Source: Chimonanthus salicifolius (Eukaryota > Streptophyta > Magnoliopsida > Laurales > Calycanthaceae). Taken from it: DNA of 64,000 nucleotides. The translations under genes and the position numbers were made by a program. The notes under the pieces are model-generated. The model searched no databases. It was not told where the DNA came from and saw only the letters and a program-made list of their open reading frames with translations. Below, piece after piece: positions 36,496-48,893 of this stretch (position 1 is the first letter of the stretch; the number at the start of each line of letters is the position of its first letter). The DNA lies in assembly GCA_013350335.1 (NCBI GenBank), contig CM023541.1, forward strand, positions 62,313,413 to 62,377,412, written 5' to 3'.

Positions 36496-37150
36496 AATAA
36501 ATAGTTTAGATGATGATTTTCTTTTACATAATTTGATGAGCTTTGGAGAAATATATTTGGTTGAACTTTGTATGGTTAGGGGGCTACATGTAAATATTGT
36601 AAAATAAAATTATATAAAATGAAAATGGGCTCAACATTTAAAAAAAGGAAAATCTTAACTCTCTCTAAACGGTTGAAGATTTATCATTTTTAGACCATAA
36701 GAATCTTGATATATATTTTATCGACACAATTTAGAATGCACTCCACTGGTGAAAAAATGCCATTAAAAAACAAAATTCTAATATCATATAACTGATTGAG
36801 ACTTTAGTTTAATTTTAGCCATTTATTAATTTATCAGAGCGATCCAAATAAATTAGAAAGTATCAATATTTTAATTATAAAATGTTTACTTAATAATATT
36901 AATCATTCGATTTAAGTAAATAAAACTGACAATTGACATGAATCTTTATTCATCTGTTTATTTTATATAAATTAAACTTAGTAACTGTATTAAAACTATT
37001 TTTTTAATTCTCACCTCGACAAGGTACAATTTTTTTTCCTATTTCGTTACTTCGTTTCATCCAAATGGTTGAATCATGAGACTTGATTATATTAATAGTT
37101 ATAAAAAACGGGTTATATATATCGGTCCAAGGGCTTGCGATTCATATTTA

Positions 37151-37270
37151 CTAATATGTAGCTTATCAATTTTAAGAAGGTAGATTCGAATGATACGACC
37201 ACTTTATAGGCTGATATGTAGCTTATCAATTTTAAGGAGGTAGATTCGGATGATACGACCACTTTATCGT
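37151..37270. repeat. Two near-identical 60-bp tandem units
   Basis: 37,151-37,210 and 37,211-37,270 are direct copies (both contain ATATGTAGCTTATCAATTTT and GATACGACCACTTTAT) differing at a handful of positions. Only a single similar block is seen at the equivalent place in the duplicated flank near 48,600. Confidence 0.85.
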
Positions 37271-38438
37271 CCGGTACGTATCTAGCGATGTTCGTTTTTT
37301 AATAAGTGTCGATTGATTTTCGAGTTATTTTCGCCAATTTTATTGAATTTAAAAAGGTTTAAAAGTAAGTTATTCAATTATAGAGTAATTTCCATTAATT
37401 TTTATATTTTTGACTTATTTTTATTTATTTTTTGAGTTTCGGCTCTAAGTTAATCTCAAAATTTGAGATGTTTGTGTGATTTTTTAAGTTTTTTCTGAAA
37501 TTTGATAAAAGTCGAGGTTTCCAAGTATTTACCATTTTCGAGTTTCTTATTAAAAAATAAATAAAATGATATATAAATATTTCTATAATTAAATGAACAG
37601 CCTTTTTATGTGATTAATAGAGTTTTTAGGATCTTTGTGTAATTTTTTTCATATTTTGATAATTTTATGAAACACAAAAAATATTACAATAAAAACTCAT
37701 GAATTGTAATAAAAATTTCTTCATGTTAGTTTCCTTCTTTGTAAAGCTTTTAAATATTTTTTTTTTAAAGTTTTTATATATTTTTCAATTTTTTAGAATA
37801 TACTGATTTCATTTTTTGTAGAATGTCTATAATTTTAAAAGTGCTCATCCTAACTTTTCAATTTTTCTTATTTTCTATATATTTTTCTAAAATAATATAA
37901 AAAATACTTATTGATGAAACATTTTCTAACCCCTAAATTTATATTAGCATAACACGTGACTTTCCTGTATGAACCATTGTCGCAAATCTCATTTTCGAAA
38001 TATTAACGGCAATTGTTAATAACAGGATATTTTTAAATTTCTCAGAATTATTGAGAATTTAAGAGAGAGTCTCGCAGAAAATACTATTCTTGAGTCAATC
38101 ACATTGAGTCAAGTGATTTAGACTATAAAAATAAGAGACAATATTATACTATATTCTACAGAGTTGATTGGTTAAAAATTATACAAATAAAAAAATATAT
38201 TATTAAAATTTTAGGAGAAAAAAATATTAAAATATGGTAGAGAGTGGAGTGATTGATAATAAGATGGTAAATCCAAGGGAAAATTCTAAATATATCACAC
38301 ACAAAAACATCTCTGTCTAGACCTTGTTTAGCCTACATATTTCTCTTCCATTAGAGTCCACCTTACCGGAGGAATTTCTTTCCATTGTTTGCATCTTTCA
38401 AAATAAATTTTTTTTTTAGATTCGTGTCTTTTTGTTTC

Positions 38439-39252
38439 TGATGTAGCATGTAAATCAGTCAATCGGAGATCGAATCGGCCCAAATAAGGAAACCGGACCG
38501 AATCAAGAAACTCAATCAAAAAATTAGAATTATGGAATATTTTTTTTTATTTCTTTATTTATAAATTTAGAAGTATTAGATTTAGCAGTTTTAGATTTAT
38601 TTCCTTTTTAATATTATATTTTCATTTTTATTTTATTACTATTTTTAATTTTGAGTTTTCATATAAAAACCCTCGGTAACATTGTAATACACATATTAAT
38701 GAAATAAATATTTGATTTGAACGTCTCTTCCGGCGTTCGAACCGCCCGTGGTGCTAGTCTGGTTTGGTTTCCGATGACCCAACACGGGTCTCGTTCTCTT
38801 CCATCCCATCCACCAAACACCCAGATCGATTTGGTCATTCTCAAACAGAAACAGCGACGACCACTACCTTTCATCACCTACTCCAACTTGCTCAACCAGC
38901 TTCATCCATTGCCTCCCCTGTTCCTAAACCCATTCGTCCCTACGTTTCAAATTCAAACAGCCATCCCCTTCGTCTTCTCCAACGCATCCCCATCTCTCAT
39001 CACTAGCTTTTCTATTTTTCCACTCAAGTTCCCCAACTCTTGTGAGTCCATTCCATCTTCAACAGGCCTTTTCATTTAACACCCATCCTACCTTTATCAC
39101 CCACCACCAACGATGACCACTTCGAATCGCCATTATTTTTCAGGTAATTAATTCCATTATTCCCATTAGACCCCATTACATCTCATTTCACTTATTTATT
39201 CCATTATATTCAACCCATTCATTTACTTTCATCAACCTAGTCACCCATCTAT
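38439..39252 (+). mobile_element. LTR-like insertion in unit 2
   Basis: Sequence absent from unit 1 starts TGATGTAGCATG. It contains a TATAAAAACCC box near 38,662 and an AATGAAATAAAT polyadenylation-like stretch near 38,700, then pyrimidine-rich text to about 39,252. Clean target duplications were not found and about 25 bp of native sequence is missing at the site. This may be a truncated LTR retroelement; the class is uncertain. Confidence 0.45.
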
Positions 39253-39414
39253 AAGATGTCAATTTTATTCATATGTTGAAACATACATTTTTTGGTGCAG
39301 ATATGACCAATCAACAATTAATTGATAGAGGCAACCAAATAATGGATGAGACTGATCAAGCCATTGAGCGGTCCAAAAGGTGTAATTCTTGATTGATTTG
39401 AATTCTTAAGAAAC

Positions 39415-39925
39415 TATTGTGGGGTCTCAAATGGTTGAAGGACCCTCTTTTCTTCCTTTTCCTCTTCTAACTTACCTGACCAGTTCTCCACACTCGACAT
39501 TTCTTTTTGTTCTGCAAATCTGGGAGAATTGTTGACAATTTCATCAATTCTGATAAATCCTCTGGGAAGCATCGCATGTTCAAATGGGTCTGTCTCAAGT
39601 TGCAAATGGCGTGTCGTGCCAGCCCTAAACCTCGAGCTAGAGGCAACTCTTTACATGCTCCCCAAGTTCCTAATCCTGCCTTTTTTTTTCCCAAGTTGTT
39701 TCAGCTCCAGTTTGGATGGTCATTTCTGGAAAAGGCAGATCCATCATTTTGGGAAAAATCTTGTTGAAAAGAGGTCAAATTCCTTGAAGAAGTGCCTTGT
39801 TGCTACTTTCCCCTATCCCTCCGTTGGCATCCCAACCTTAGAAGCCTGGATATCTGAGTGGGGTTGTATTGACGAGGTCTTTGTTTGCAGGATCGATCCT
39901 TCGCATTTCTTGCTCTTCTTTTGAG
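39415..39925 (+). pseudogene. Decayed copy of the RRM fragment, 5' part
   Basis: Matches 33,112-33,690 but lacks the RNP1 segment: FCKSGRIVDNFINSDKSSGK runs directly into MFKWVCLKLQMA. Frame shifts are present. Its continuation after the copia insertion is at 42,976-43,440. In the downstream part (VATFPYPSVGIPTLEAWISE) it keeps sequence that unit 1 lost, so neither copy is a simple descendant of the other as they now stand. Confidence 0.75.
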
Positions 39926-40179
39926 AGGCTCTTATATTGAACCATCTACAAATCAGGAACCAGAAAAGGAAGCAAAGACAGCCTTGCACACGACATCACA
40001 GTCTGGCACATGGCAAGCACACGGTAACACGGCAAATCAACCTCCATGTGATGATCAACCTCCTCAATCAGACCACTCTCCCATGCCACTTGCTGCTGAT
40101 GATATTTCTCCACTGCCACTTGCTACTGATGATATTTTCCCCTCCACTACGAGTTCTGCGCTGTCTCCTACTGGCCAAA

Positions 40180-41100
40180 AGATTTCTCTCTCTGTCTCTA
40201 TGTGATTTGTCATGAGCGGACTCTTGTGAGGGTCGAAGAGAGCTACCACGGTTGTACGGAGTAGATTGATAGCCCCATTGAGTGTAGCCATCAGATTGAG
40301 ATCGACCTTGATTAAATCCTCTTCCTCAGGAACGACCAGTTCCTCTTTGTCCCCTATTGGTCCCACGGTTGAAATTGGAGCTGCCTGATCGCTCTCCAAC
40401 AAACGCCATATTATGATTAGGAAGAGAGGAGTTGCTTGGACTATGAAGAGTTTTCATAGTTTCATGAATTTGTAACAAAGGAATGAGGTCCCAATAAGAG
40501 CGAATGGGTGGTTTGAGCATGGTAGTAACAAATGACTCATAGCCGTTGCCAAGTCCTTTGAGAAGACCAAAGACCTTATTGCGATCATCCATAGGTTTGC
40601 CAATGGCAGCCAAATCATCGCAGTAGTTTTTGAAAAGGCGAAGGTACTCAGTCATAGAGTGATTATCATTGGAGTGTAACTGCAGACGTTGGAGAAGATA
40701 AAATTCTCTCTCTTGCGATTCTTGCGCAAACGAGTCCAGCAAAGCACGCCAGACATCGGTTGATGTGTCAAGTCTGTCCACGAGCCCAAGAACTTCTTCT
40801 GAAAGGGTGCTAGTAATCCATCTGAAGACCAGTCTATCAAACCGTCTCCATGCAATATAATCAGAATTAAATTTAGTAGTGGTCTCACCACCATTTGCAT
40901 GTGAGGATACTTTAATCAATGGATCTGGCATTGAAAAATCGACATCCTGAAATTCTCCCCAAGCATGTCCTGACTTTCGATAAGGCCCATTATTTGGGTT
41001 TTCCAAAGGAGAAAATTGGTTTGGGCAAGCTTAATTGAAACAAAATTTCCAACATTGAGGGATGATGGGTAAGGAATTTTTTTGTGGATGAGGAGGCCAT
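40180..41100 (-). pseudogene. Copia gag remnant
   Basis: Minus-strand frame from MASSSTKKFLTHHPS (41,100), with a frame change near 41,000, into PYRKSGHAWGEFQDVDF. It then reads WRRFDRLVFRWITSTLSEEV, DTSTDVWRALLDSF and EREFYLLQRLQLHSNDNHS, the UBN2/gag-polypeptide pattern of plant copia gag. It ends in a Gly/Arg/Asn-rich tail without a visible CCHC knuckle. Orientation is opposite to the RNase H fragment. Confidence 0.85.
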
Positions 41101-41359
41101 TGGTGAAGGTTCAAAGAAGTCTAAGAAAATTGAGTATTTGGGGTATGGGTGTGCAGGTAAATGGATGGCTAGTTGGATGAGTGTTGATAGGTCAACATGT
41201 GAGATGGGCGGTTTTTTTTTTGTTGTTGTTTGGTAGGTACGGGTGAATGGGTGGAATTGGGAATGGGAGTAATTAAATGGCTTGTTGGGGTAGGTGTAAG
41301 TAAATGGATGTAGTTGGGAATGGGAATAATTAAATGAGTTGTTGGGGTAGGTATGGAGC

Positions 41360-41960
41360 AAGGTTGTTGAAATCGTGCGATTTACGATTCGAATCGCACG
41401 ATTCGTATTGAATCGGAGGTTCTTACGGTACGAATTGGTATAATATCGAAATTAATTAAAAAAATTGCATTTTTTGCTAGAATCGTGAATCTTGCAATTC
41501 GAACTGCGAAGGAGTGGAAGAGGAAAAGAATTAAAAGGTTTTTTATTTTTTTTTTAAATTTTTTTTTCGAAATATTAAAATGTTCTGTTTTTGTTGAGAA
41601 TGCAAAAAAATGAACGGAAAAACAAAACCACATATCAATCACATACAAGACAATCAGGCATTATTATATAATATACTATTATTGGGCATTATACAGTATA
41701 ACTATATTGTATACTGTTATACAGTATTACAATATACTATATATTGTATGACAATATATTGTTATACTGTTATACAATATTTACATAATATTGTATTATT
41801 GTGTATTTATATTTAAATATCATATTAATATATTTTTATTCTTTTTTTGGATGATTGTTTGCATATTTACATATATATTATGAGGAATTGAACAAAATGT
41901 TATGAATCTTACGATTCTATGATTCTACGATTCACGGTTCACGGTTCACACTCCTACACG
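41360..41960. repeat. AT-rich fold-back element, possible MITE
   Basis: The ends contain inverted runs of 'gattcgaatcg/acgattc' type (about 41,365-41,410 and 41,905-41,945). The centre (41,655-41,800) is a dense set of TATACAGTAT and TATTGTATAC palindromes. The interior ends lie between the gag remnant and the RNase H fragment. Exact termini and target duplication were not resolved. Confidence 0.45.
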
Positions 41961-42223
41961 GGTTCACGATATGATACGTGCAGCAAAGGCTTCAGCACCG
42001 AATGCCCTACTCTGTAAAGAAAAGAGAAAGGGAAACAAAATGTAGATCCGTGATGAGGAAGGTTTTGAGACACCGGGGAAGAAAGGTCGGCAAGGAAAAG
42101 CTCCAACGAGACGGCTTGCTGTCGGAGAAGAGGCGTTTCTGTTCATCGATTTGGGCTGGCTGCTTGCACCGCAAGGGGTCACACAGATGAAACAGTCAAT
42201 TCACGAAAAGGCGGCCGGCTCTG

Positions 42224-42841
42224 ATGACCACATGCCGCTCTACCACTGGTTTTTGTACTTATCTTGGTGGCAACTATATCTCCTGGTCTGCTAAGAAACA
42301 ACTTACTGTTGCTAGGTCCAGTACTGAGGCGGAATATCACGCTCTCGCCTCTGCTGTTGCTGAACTCACATGGCTCACCTACTTTATTCGTGATCTTGAC
42401 CTTCATCTTTTATCTATTCCGCTGCTTTACTCAGATAATATCTCGGCATTGCATCTCACCATCAATCTTGTTTTTCATGCTCGTACTAAACATATTGAGA
42501 TTGATTATCACTTTGTGCGAGAAAAGGTTGCTTTTGGTTCTCTTGTCACTAAATTTGTTCCATCTTCCCTTCAAGTTGCTGACATTTTTACCAAACCTCT
42601 ACCGCGCAATACTCACACCACGCTGTGCTCCAAACTGGGCCTTTGGAGTCCTCCGCCGCTCAGTTTGCGGGGGGATATTGAACCATCTACAAATCAGGAA
42701 CCAGAAAAGGAAGAAAAGGAAGCAAAGATAGCCTTGCACACAACATCACAGTCTGGCACAGGGCAAGCACACGGTAACACCGCAAATCAGCTCACACAGA
42801 TCACACTGCAAAAGATTTCTCCATTGATTTCTCCGTTGTGA
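42224..42841 (+). pseudogene. Copia RNase H C-terminal fragment with 3' LTR start
   Basis: Open frame with the standard plant Ty1/copia RNase H text: RSTTGFCTYLGGNYISWSAK, ARSSTEAEYHALA, NISALHLTINLVFHARTKHI, EIDYHFVREKV and VADIFTKPLP. The polypurine tract and 3' LTR start follow at 42,665-42,675, and the frame runs on into the LTR. The N-terminal half of the polyprotein is missing. Confidence 0.9.
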
Positions 42842-45800
42842 TTTCTAGTGTATATTTTTGGAATAATTTCCATCTTTGTAATGTCTGTACAATTATATTA
42901 ATAGAAGAAACTCTCTCATAAGAAAAGTGAGGAGAGGACACACCATTTCCTTCGATCCTTGTTGTTCTTTATCTCTGTTGAAGGAGTTGCATGTTGTTCA
43001 AGATTCCCTTTTCTCCAATCTTGAATTTTTGTCGGCAAATCTCCATACAAGATCAGTCTGGGTTAGGGTGTTTGGTCCCTCTTTGTGCTTGGTCTTCGAA
43101 AGCCCTCGGAGCCATTGGTGAGTTTCTCGGTCACGTGGTGGAGGCGGACTCTTTCACAACTGCTGGGAGGCATTTCCTTTTTGCCAGATTTTGAGTAGTT
43201 TGGTCACCAAGCCTCTAGTATTTGAAAACCTTTCTCCTACAATTTTTTGTGTTGGATTTACAAAAGCTCGTCTTTCGGTGGTCTCTCCGGTGAGCCTTCT
43301 TTCGAGATTCCAAATTCGAAAGGTATCTCTTCCTCGGTCACGGTGAGGACAAAGCCATCCAATTTCCTTTTGCTGATGTTGACACTTGTCTCTCGGAGAT
43401 TAGAGCAATTTCCTTTGAAGTTATGGGCCTTCCTGTTTTTCTTTCATGTTTATATAGTTTTATTGAACTTCTCATTTTATCTTAATACAAAAAAAAAATA
43501 TATATATATCAAATATTCAAAAATCGGTGCACCGACCAGATCACTTTCCAGTGAATCGGTGCATCGATTTGTAGCTGACAGTATGGAACTGGGAAATGGA
43601 ATTTGAGGAGATGTGAGAGGATCTGATGGTTTGTGATTCCTTAAGATGTGAAAGAGCCTAAATCTGTGCACCGATTTCTCAATGTTTGATTTTAAAAAAT
43701 TTTCGTACGGACGGATGGGGTAAAGTTGGAAATCCAGAAAAATCCATCTCTCCTAAAAGACTATTCTTGTGTTAAGATGTCCACCATTAAAAGGATCAGT
43801 TTCTTGATCCAAAGACCAGACTTTATATTAGGATGTTGCTTTCAGGAAGTTGTAGTCTTGAATTCTGTGATATATATATACCATGCATTTGTAGGTTGTT
43901 CAGGACACCATTATAAATGTTAGAGAGGACATAACAACCCCTCTTAGAACCACAGGTGTGTTACCTTATGACACCCATCAATCCCGATTCCATTGCCATC
44001 GACTTGTTTCAATTGTCTTATTTTTTTTCCTATGCTGATTAAATTTTATAATTTATTACCCTCAGACAGAACTGGATTCAATCCATTCCTCGATCAAGAA
44101 GGCTTCTAAATTGGTTAAGGAAATTGGTAGACAGGTCAGTTTCATCAGATACTGATTTTTCTGCTTTTGTTGAACTATTTGACTCTTCTCTCACAATGTG
44201 TGATTTATTCACTCACAATTTTTCAGGTTGCAACTGACCACAATTTTTCAGGTTGCAACTGACCGCTGTATCATGTCCATGCTTGTCTTGATTGTCATTG
44301 GAGTGGTAGCTATCATCATTGTGAAGGTTGAGTTTCTTTTGACTTGCCTTATTTTACACACTAATAATCGGTTCAAGGTATAATGCTAGGATTTTACTGT
44401 GACTTCATACACTCTATTTTGGATTCTAACTCGTACTCAAAAAGACAACTGGGCTTTTGAATTTTCAGCTTGTGCATCCAAATAACAAGGGCATTCGGGA
44501 TATTCCAGGCTTAGCCCCGCCAGCACCAACTCGTAAACTTCTTTGGCACCTCAACAACAGAGAAAAGAATGAGCTGATGCCTTGACTACCAAAGTTCCTG
44601 AATTCACATCTGATTGGAGATGCTGTCATCCTCTTCTGGGTCATTACTGGATCTTCAGCTGTAATCATGGAGTGGATTGAATAGTTTTTCCATAATTTTC
44701 TTTCCCCTTTCATATTTATTTGTTATTATTATTCAGCTTAATGAATTGGAGCGAGAAAGTATTTTGTGATCTATCCTTTTCTCAGTTGTGCAATTTTTAT
44801 TTCTTGACCTTTGATATGTTAAAACTCGTCTCATCACAAAAGAGTGAGCATTTGATGTTGATAGGCCCACACATCAGGTCATCCTTAACTTTTTTTTATA
44901 ACATTGGGTATCTTCACTCGGCACTGAAGGTGAGATTAAGATTAATCCTATAGATATGTGTAAACCTCCTAATCCACGTACACAGATCAAGTCTATGGAG
45001 AGTGGCCCATTGCGATTGAGCGTGAATTGAACTCAAGACTCCATTTCATGAAGCATGCTTCTTGACCGTCATCTACCCATCAGATGTTCTGCAACTTTGC
45101 TCATGCATAATGTGAAGATGGTATTTGCTAGGTTCTCTAGTCAAAGAGAACATTATTTTCCATAGGTAAGGAGCAAAAAATACATACAATGAATGAAATA
45201 AGAACAGATGAGTCATATAGAAAATTAGTTGGGTAATTAAATTCCCATTTGTGATTGACCTTGATCAGTAACAATCCATCCTTAAAGTCAGTCCTCTGGT
45301 AGCAGTTGGTCTTTCTCAACCAAGAGCCGTGGATCCGACAAGGACATCATTACTCATAAAAATGAAGTATCCGACAGGATGCGACATAAAAAAAATCTTA
45401 TGCTATTCGTTTTTACGAAGTAGATTAACTGAAATACCTAAATTCAGCTCCATAAGTTATTTTAACTTTTTGAGTCATACTTAAGCTAATTTTGGAGCTC
45501 AAGATTTAGGGTTAAGTTTCATGGGATTTAATTAGGCAGTCGAGTGTTGGACCATGATTATAGTTTACTAAATCTAAATATAAAAATCAGTTTCAAATTG
45601 ATGAAATGAATAGTTTAGATGATGATTTCTTTTTTACAGAATTTTGATTAGTTTCGTAAAATAATATTATTTAAAATGAAAATGGGCTCAACATTAAAAT
45701 AAAATGAACTCAAAATGGTTGAAAATTTAGCATTTTTAGACCATAAGAATCTTGATATATAAATTTCGACACAATTTAAGATTAGCTCCACTGGCAGAAA

Positions 45801-48779
45801 ACATGCCATTATAAAACAAAATTCTAATATGACATAATTGATTGAGACTTAGTTTAATTTTAGGCATCTATTAATTTATTTGAGAGTGACCCAAATAAAT
45901 TAGAAGCTATAAATATTTTAATTATAGAATAATTTCACTTAACAATATTAATCATTTGATTTAAGCAAGTAAAATTGACAGTTAACATGAATCTTTATTA
46001 CATCTGTTTATTTTATATAAACTATACTTAGTTACTGTGTTAAAACTAAAGTTTCAATTCTCACATCAATAATTTTTTCTTCTATTTCGTTACTTCATTT
46101 GATCCAAATGGTTGAATCACGAGACTTAATTATATTCATGGTTCTAAAAAATGGTTGGCCGATTTTAAGAAGGTAGATTTGGCTGATACTATCGGTTGAT
46201 GCTACTTTTTTTTTTTTTACAATTAATAGATTTTCGAGTTATTTTCACCATTTTTTAAATTTTAAAAGGTTTTAAAAAATAATTTTAGAGTTATTTTCAT
46301 CAATTTTTACTATTCTGAATTATTTGTATTATTTTTTTTGCGTTTCGACTCTAAGATAATCTCAAACTTTTATTTTTTTATAAAAATAATTTAATGAAAT
46401 GATATTCAATGCTTATAGAATTTAATCAAAATGTGTAAATATCATTGTACGGTATCCGTGTGATTTTCTAAATTTTTTCTAAAATTTGATAAAAGTCATG
46501 ATTTCTAAGATAATTATCAGTTTCGAGTTTCTTGTAAAAAAAAATGAAATGATATATAAATGTTTCTACAATTAAATGAAGAGATTTTATGTGATTGATA
46601 GAGTAGAAGGATTTTTGTGTATTTTTTTAATATTTTGACATTTTTATAATTTAAAAAAAAATTCATGAATCGTAAAAAAATTCTCCTTATAAAATTTTTA
46701 GATAGTTTCTAAAATTCTAATACATTTTTCAAATTTTCAGAACATATCAAAATATTGATTTTTAAATTTCTATAAAAAAAAGTGTTTGTCTTAAAATTTT
46801 TTTTTTTTCTTATTTTTTATAATTTTTAAAAATAAAATATCGAGAATACGTATCGATCAGGCATTTTTCAAACCCCTGAATTTATATCAGCATAACACCT
46901 GCTTCGTCCGAGAGATTTTACTCAATTACCCCTCTATTTTACCTGGCTGGGACATGATATGAGTAGGTTCTCCGAACATCATTTTCAATAGATAAGGCGC
47001 GAAAAATACATACATGCCTCGACAATGAATGAGCATGACGAGGATGATGATTTGGTATAATTAGGGGTGAAGTTGGGTCGGATTTTAATCTAACCTTGTA
47101 TAATTTAATTTGAGAAATCAATAAATTTGGATTATGTATTTGTATATTTTGGATTGAGTCGAGTTGAAAAAAAAAAATTCATTAGAAATTTGAGTTGGGA
47201 GTTGAGAAATTTAAAATTAACTCAATTTGATCCGATTTGATGTACGTGCACCAAATTATAAAATACCATTAAGGTTGGATCAATAATTTGAATTGAGAAA
47301 CGTTGAGTAATTTAGATGAATAATTCAGATCAAATCAGATTGAGTTCAATAAAATTTTGACTCTAAACAAATTAATTTCATTACGCAACTCAAGTTTCAG
47401 CCCTACGTATACTTATAGAAATTTGGTTGGGTAATTAAATTCCCATTAGTCATTGACTTGAATCATCTTTGTTTTCTTATATTTGTATCTTTGTTCTATT
47501 AATGAAATTTTCATCGTTCAAAAAAAAAATTAACAATCCATCCTTAAAGTCAGTCCTCCGGTAGCAGCCTAGGTCTTTCTCAACCAAGCTATTCAACTTT
47601 AGATTCTCAGACAGCTGTGGATCCCTAAAACTGATGTATCCGACACGATGCTACATAAAAAAAATAATTTATGATTCATTTTTTTTTTTTTACATAGATA
47701 TCCTCAATCACATGCATCAAAATGACGTAATTCTCAATCCATGTACACTAGTTTAGTTGATGGATAGTGATTTAAAAAAGTTGAACGTGAATCGAATTAC
47801 TCAACTGCTCCAATTTTATCTAGTAGATTTGCTAAAATACCTAAATTTATTTTTACTTTTTGAGTAATTTTAGATATAACAATGAAAGTAATAGTAGATG
47901 AAATGTCTGTTTCATGGCTTTCCATCGGGGCTAAATTTTTTATGAAAGTACCGAACAGATCAAGCAGGCGTTACCTAGACAGTCGGACCATAATTATAGT
48001 TTGTTAAATGTAAATATAAATGTGAGTTTCAAATGGATGAAATAAATAATTTAAATGATAGATTTTTTTTTTTTACAGAATTTAATGAGCAGTTATTTGG
48101 TTGAACTTTGTGCGATTTAGGGGGCTACATGTAAATATTGTAAAATAATATTGTTTAAAATGGAAATGGGCTCAACATTAAAAAAAAAAAAATCTGAACT
48201 CAAAACGGTTGAAAATTTATCATTTTTAGGCCATAAGAATCTTGATATATAAATTTCGACACAATTGAGGCTTAGATCCACTGGTGAAAAAAATGCCATT
48301 ATAATTTTAATTTTTTTTTTCTAATATGACATCACTGATTGAGACTTAGTTTTATTTTAGTCATTTTTTTATTTATTAGAGAGTGAACCAAATAAATTAG
48401 AAGCTATCAATATTTTAATTATAAAAAATCGCTTAATAATATTAAGTAAATAAAATTGACAGTTGACTTAGTAACTGTGTTAAAACTAATTTTTAATTCT
48501 CACATCAACAATTTTATTTTTCTATTTTGTTACTTCATTTGATCCAAATGGTTAAATCACGAGACTTGATTATATTTATATTATAAAAAACAGCTGATAC
48601 ATATTGGTGATACGTAGCTTATCGTTTTCAAGAAGGTAGATTTAGCTGATACGGTTGTTTTATTGGACGATACGTATCGGCCGATGATAGTTTTCTTGAA
48701 TCAGTTTTCGACTGATGTTTGAGTTATTTTCACCCATTTTTTAAAATTAAAAATGCTAAAAATTAAGTTATTCAATTTT

Positions 48780-48893
48780 TTTTTTAATTTACGTGTGGGA
48801 AACCGCAGGATACCCAGCGTAAAACCCTCACGAGTAAGCCCACTACCCCTAGGGCATACCTAAGGTTAGGCCATGGGAGCTCGAAATTCTAAC
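48780..48893 (-). mobile_element. Short SINE-like retroposon, 12-bp target duplication
   Basis: Perfect TTATTCAATTTT flanks at 48,768-48,779 and 48,894-48,905. On the minus strand the 114-bp insert starts GTTAGAATTTCGAGCTCCC and ends in an oligo-A tail (T run on plus). The equivalent sites in the other two flank copies (about 37,370 and 46,280) lack it. The internal pol III boxes are not convincing, so it may be 5'-truncated. Confidence 0.8.

Larger units (their letters stand above)
32729..38270. repeat. Tandem segmental duplication, unit 1
   Basis: From about 32,729 (CCAAGGGAAAATTCTAAAT) through NPSN exons 6-10 and 3' flank to about 38,270 (GAGTGATTGATAATAAGATG). The same order reappears from 38,273 to about 50,445. 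Unit 1 abuts unit 2 directly, as expected for a tandem duplication. Unit 1 carries one insertion that unit 2 lacks, the Mutator-type MITE at 35,919. Confidence 0.85.
39931..42975. mobile_element. Scrambled Ty1/copia element inside the duplicated intron
   Basis: Compared with unit 1, foreign sequence begins after CTCTTCTTTTGAG (about 39,925) and native sequence resumes at TTGAAGGAGTTGCATG (about 42,976). Both ends carry plus-strand copies of the same LTR-like start, TATTGAACCATCTACAAATC, at 39,932 and 42,675. The second is preceded by a polypurine tract (GCGGGGGGA) after RNase H. Between them the gag gene lies on the opposite strand and protease, integrase and reverse transcriptase are missing. 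The element has therefore been rearranged or built from two insertions. Confidence 0.75.
39301..44585 (+). pseudogene. NPSN pseudogene, exons 6-10 only
   Basis: Copies of NPSN exons 6 (39,301-39,379), 7 (43,895-43,955), 8 (44,066-44,134), 9 (44,252-44,326) and 10 (44,469-44,585); exons 1-5 are absent. Exon 6 has lost one A at its donor, so the frame meets a stop soon after. Exon 7 is badly altered. Exon 8 lacks 24 bases (eight codons of the SNARE motif). The exon 9 acceptor is duplicated over 25 bp. Exons 9 and 10 still read as a tail anchor (LIVIGVVAIIIVK) and an intact C-terminus. With the promoter half missing and the copia element in intron 6, function as a SNARE is very unlikely. Confidence 0.9.

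Noticed and set aside
38717..39079. A 120-codon plus-strand frame rich in Pro and Ser
   Set aside because: It lies wholly in the LTR-like insertion of unit 2, overlaps another frame of equal quality and shows no domain.
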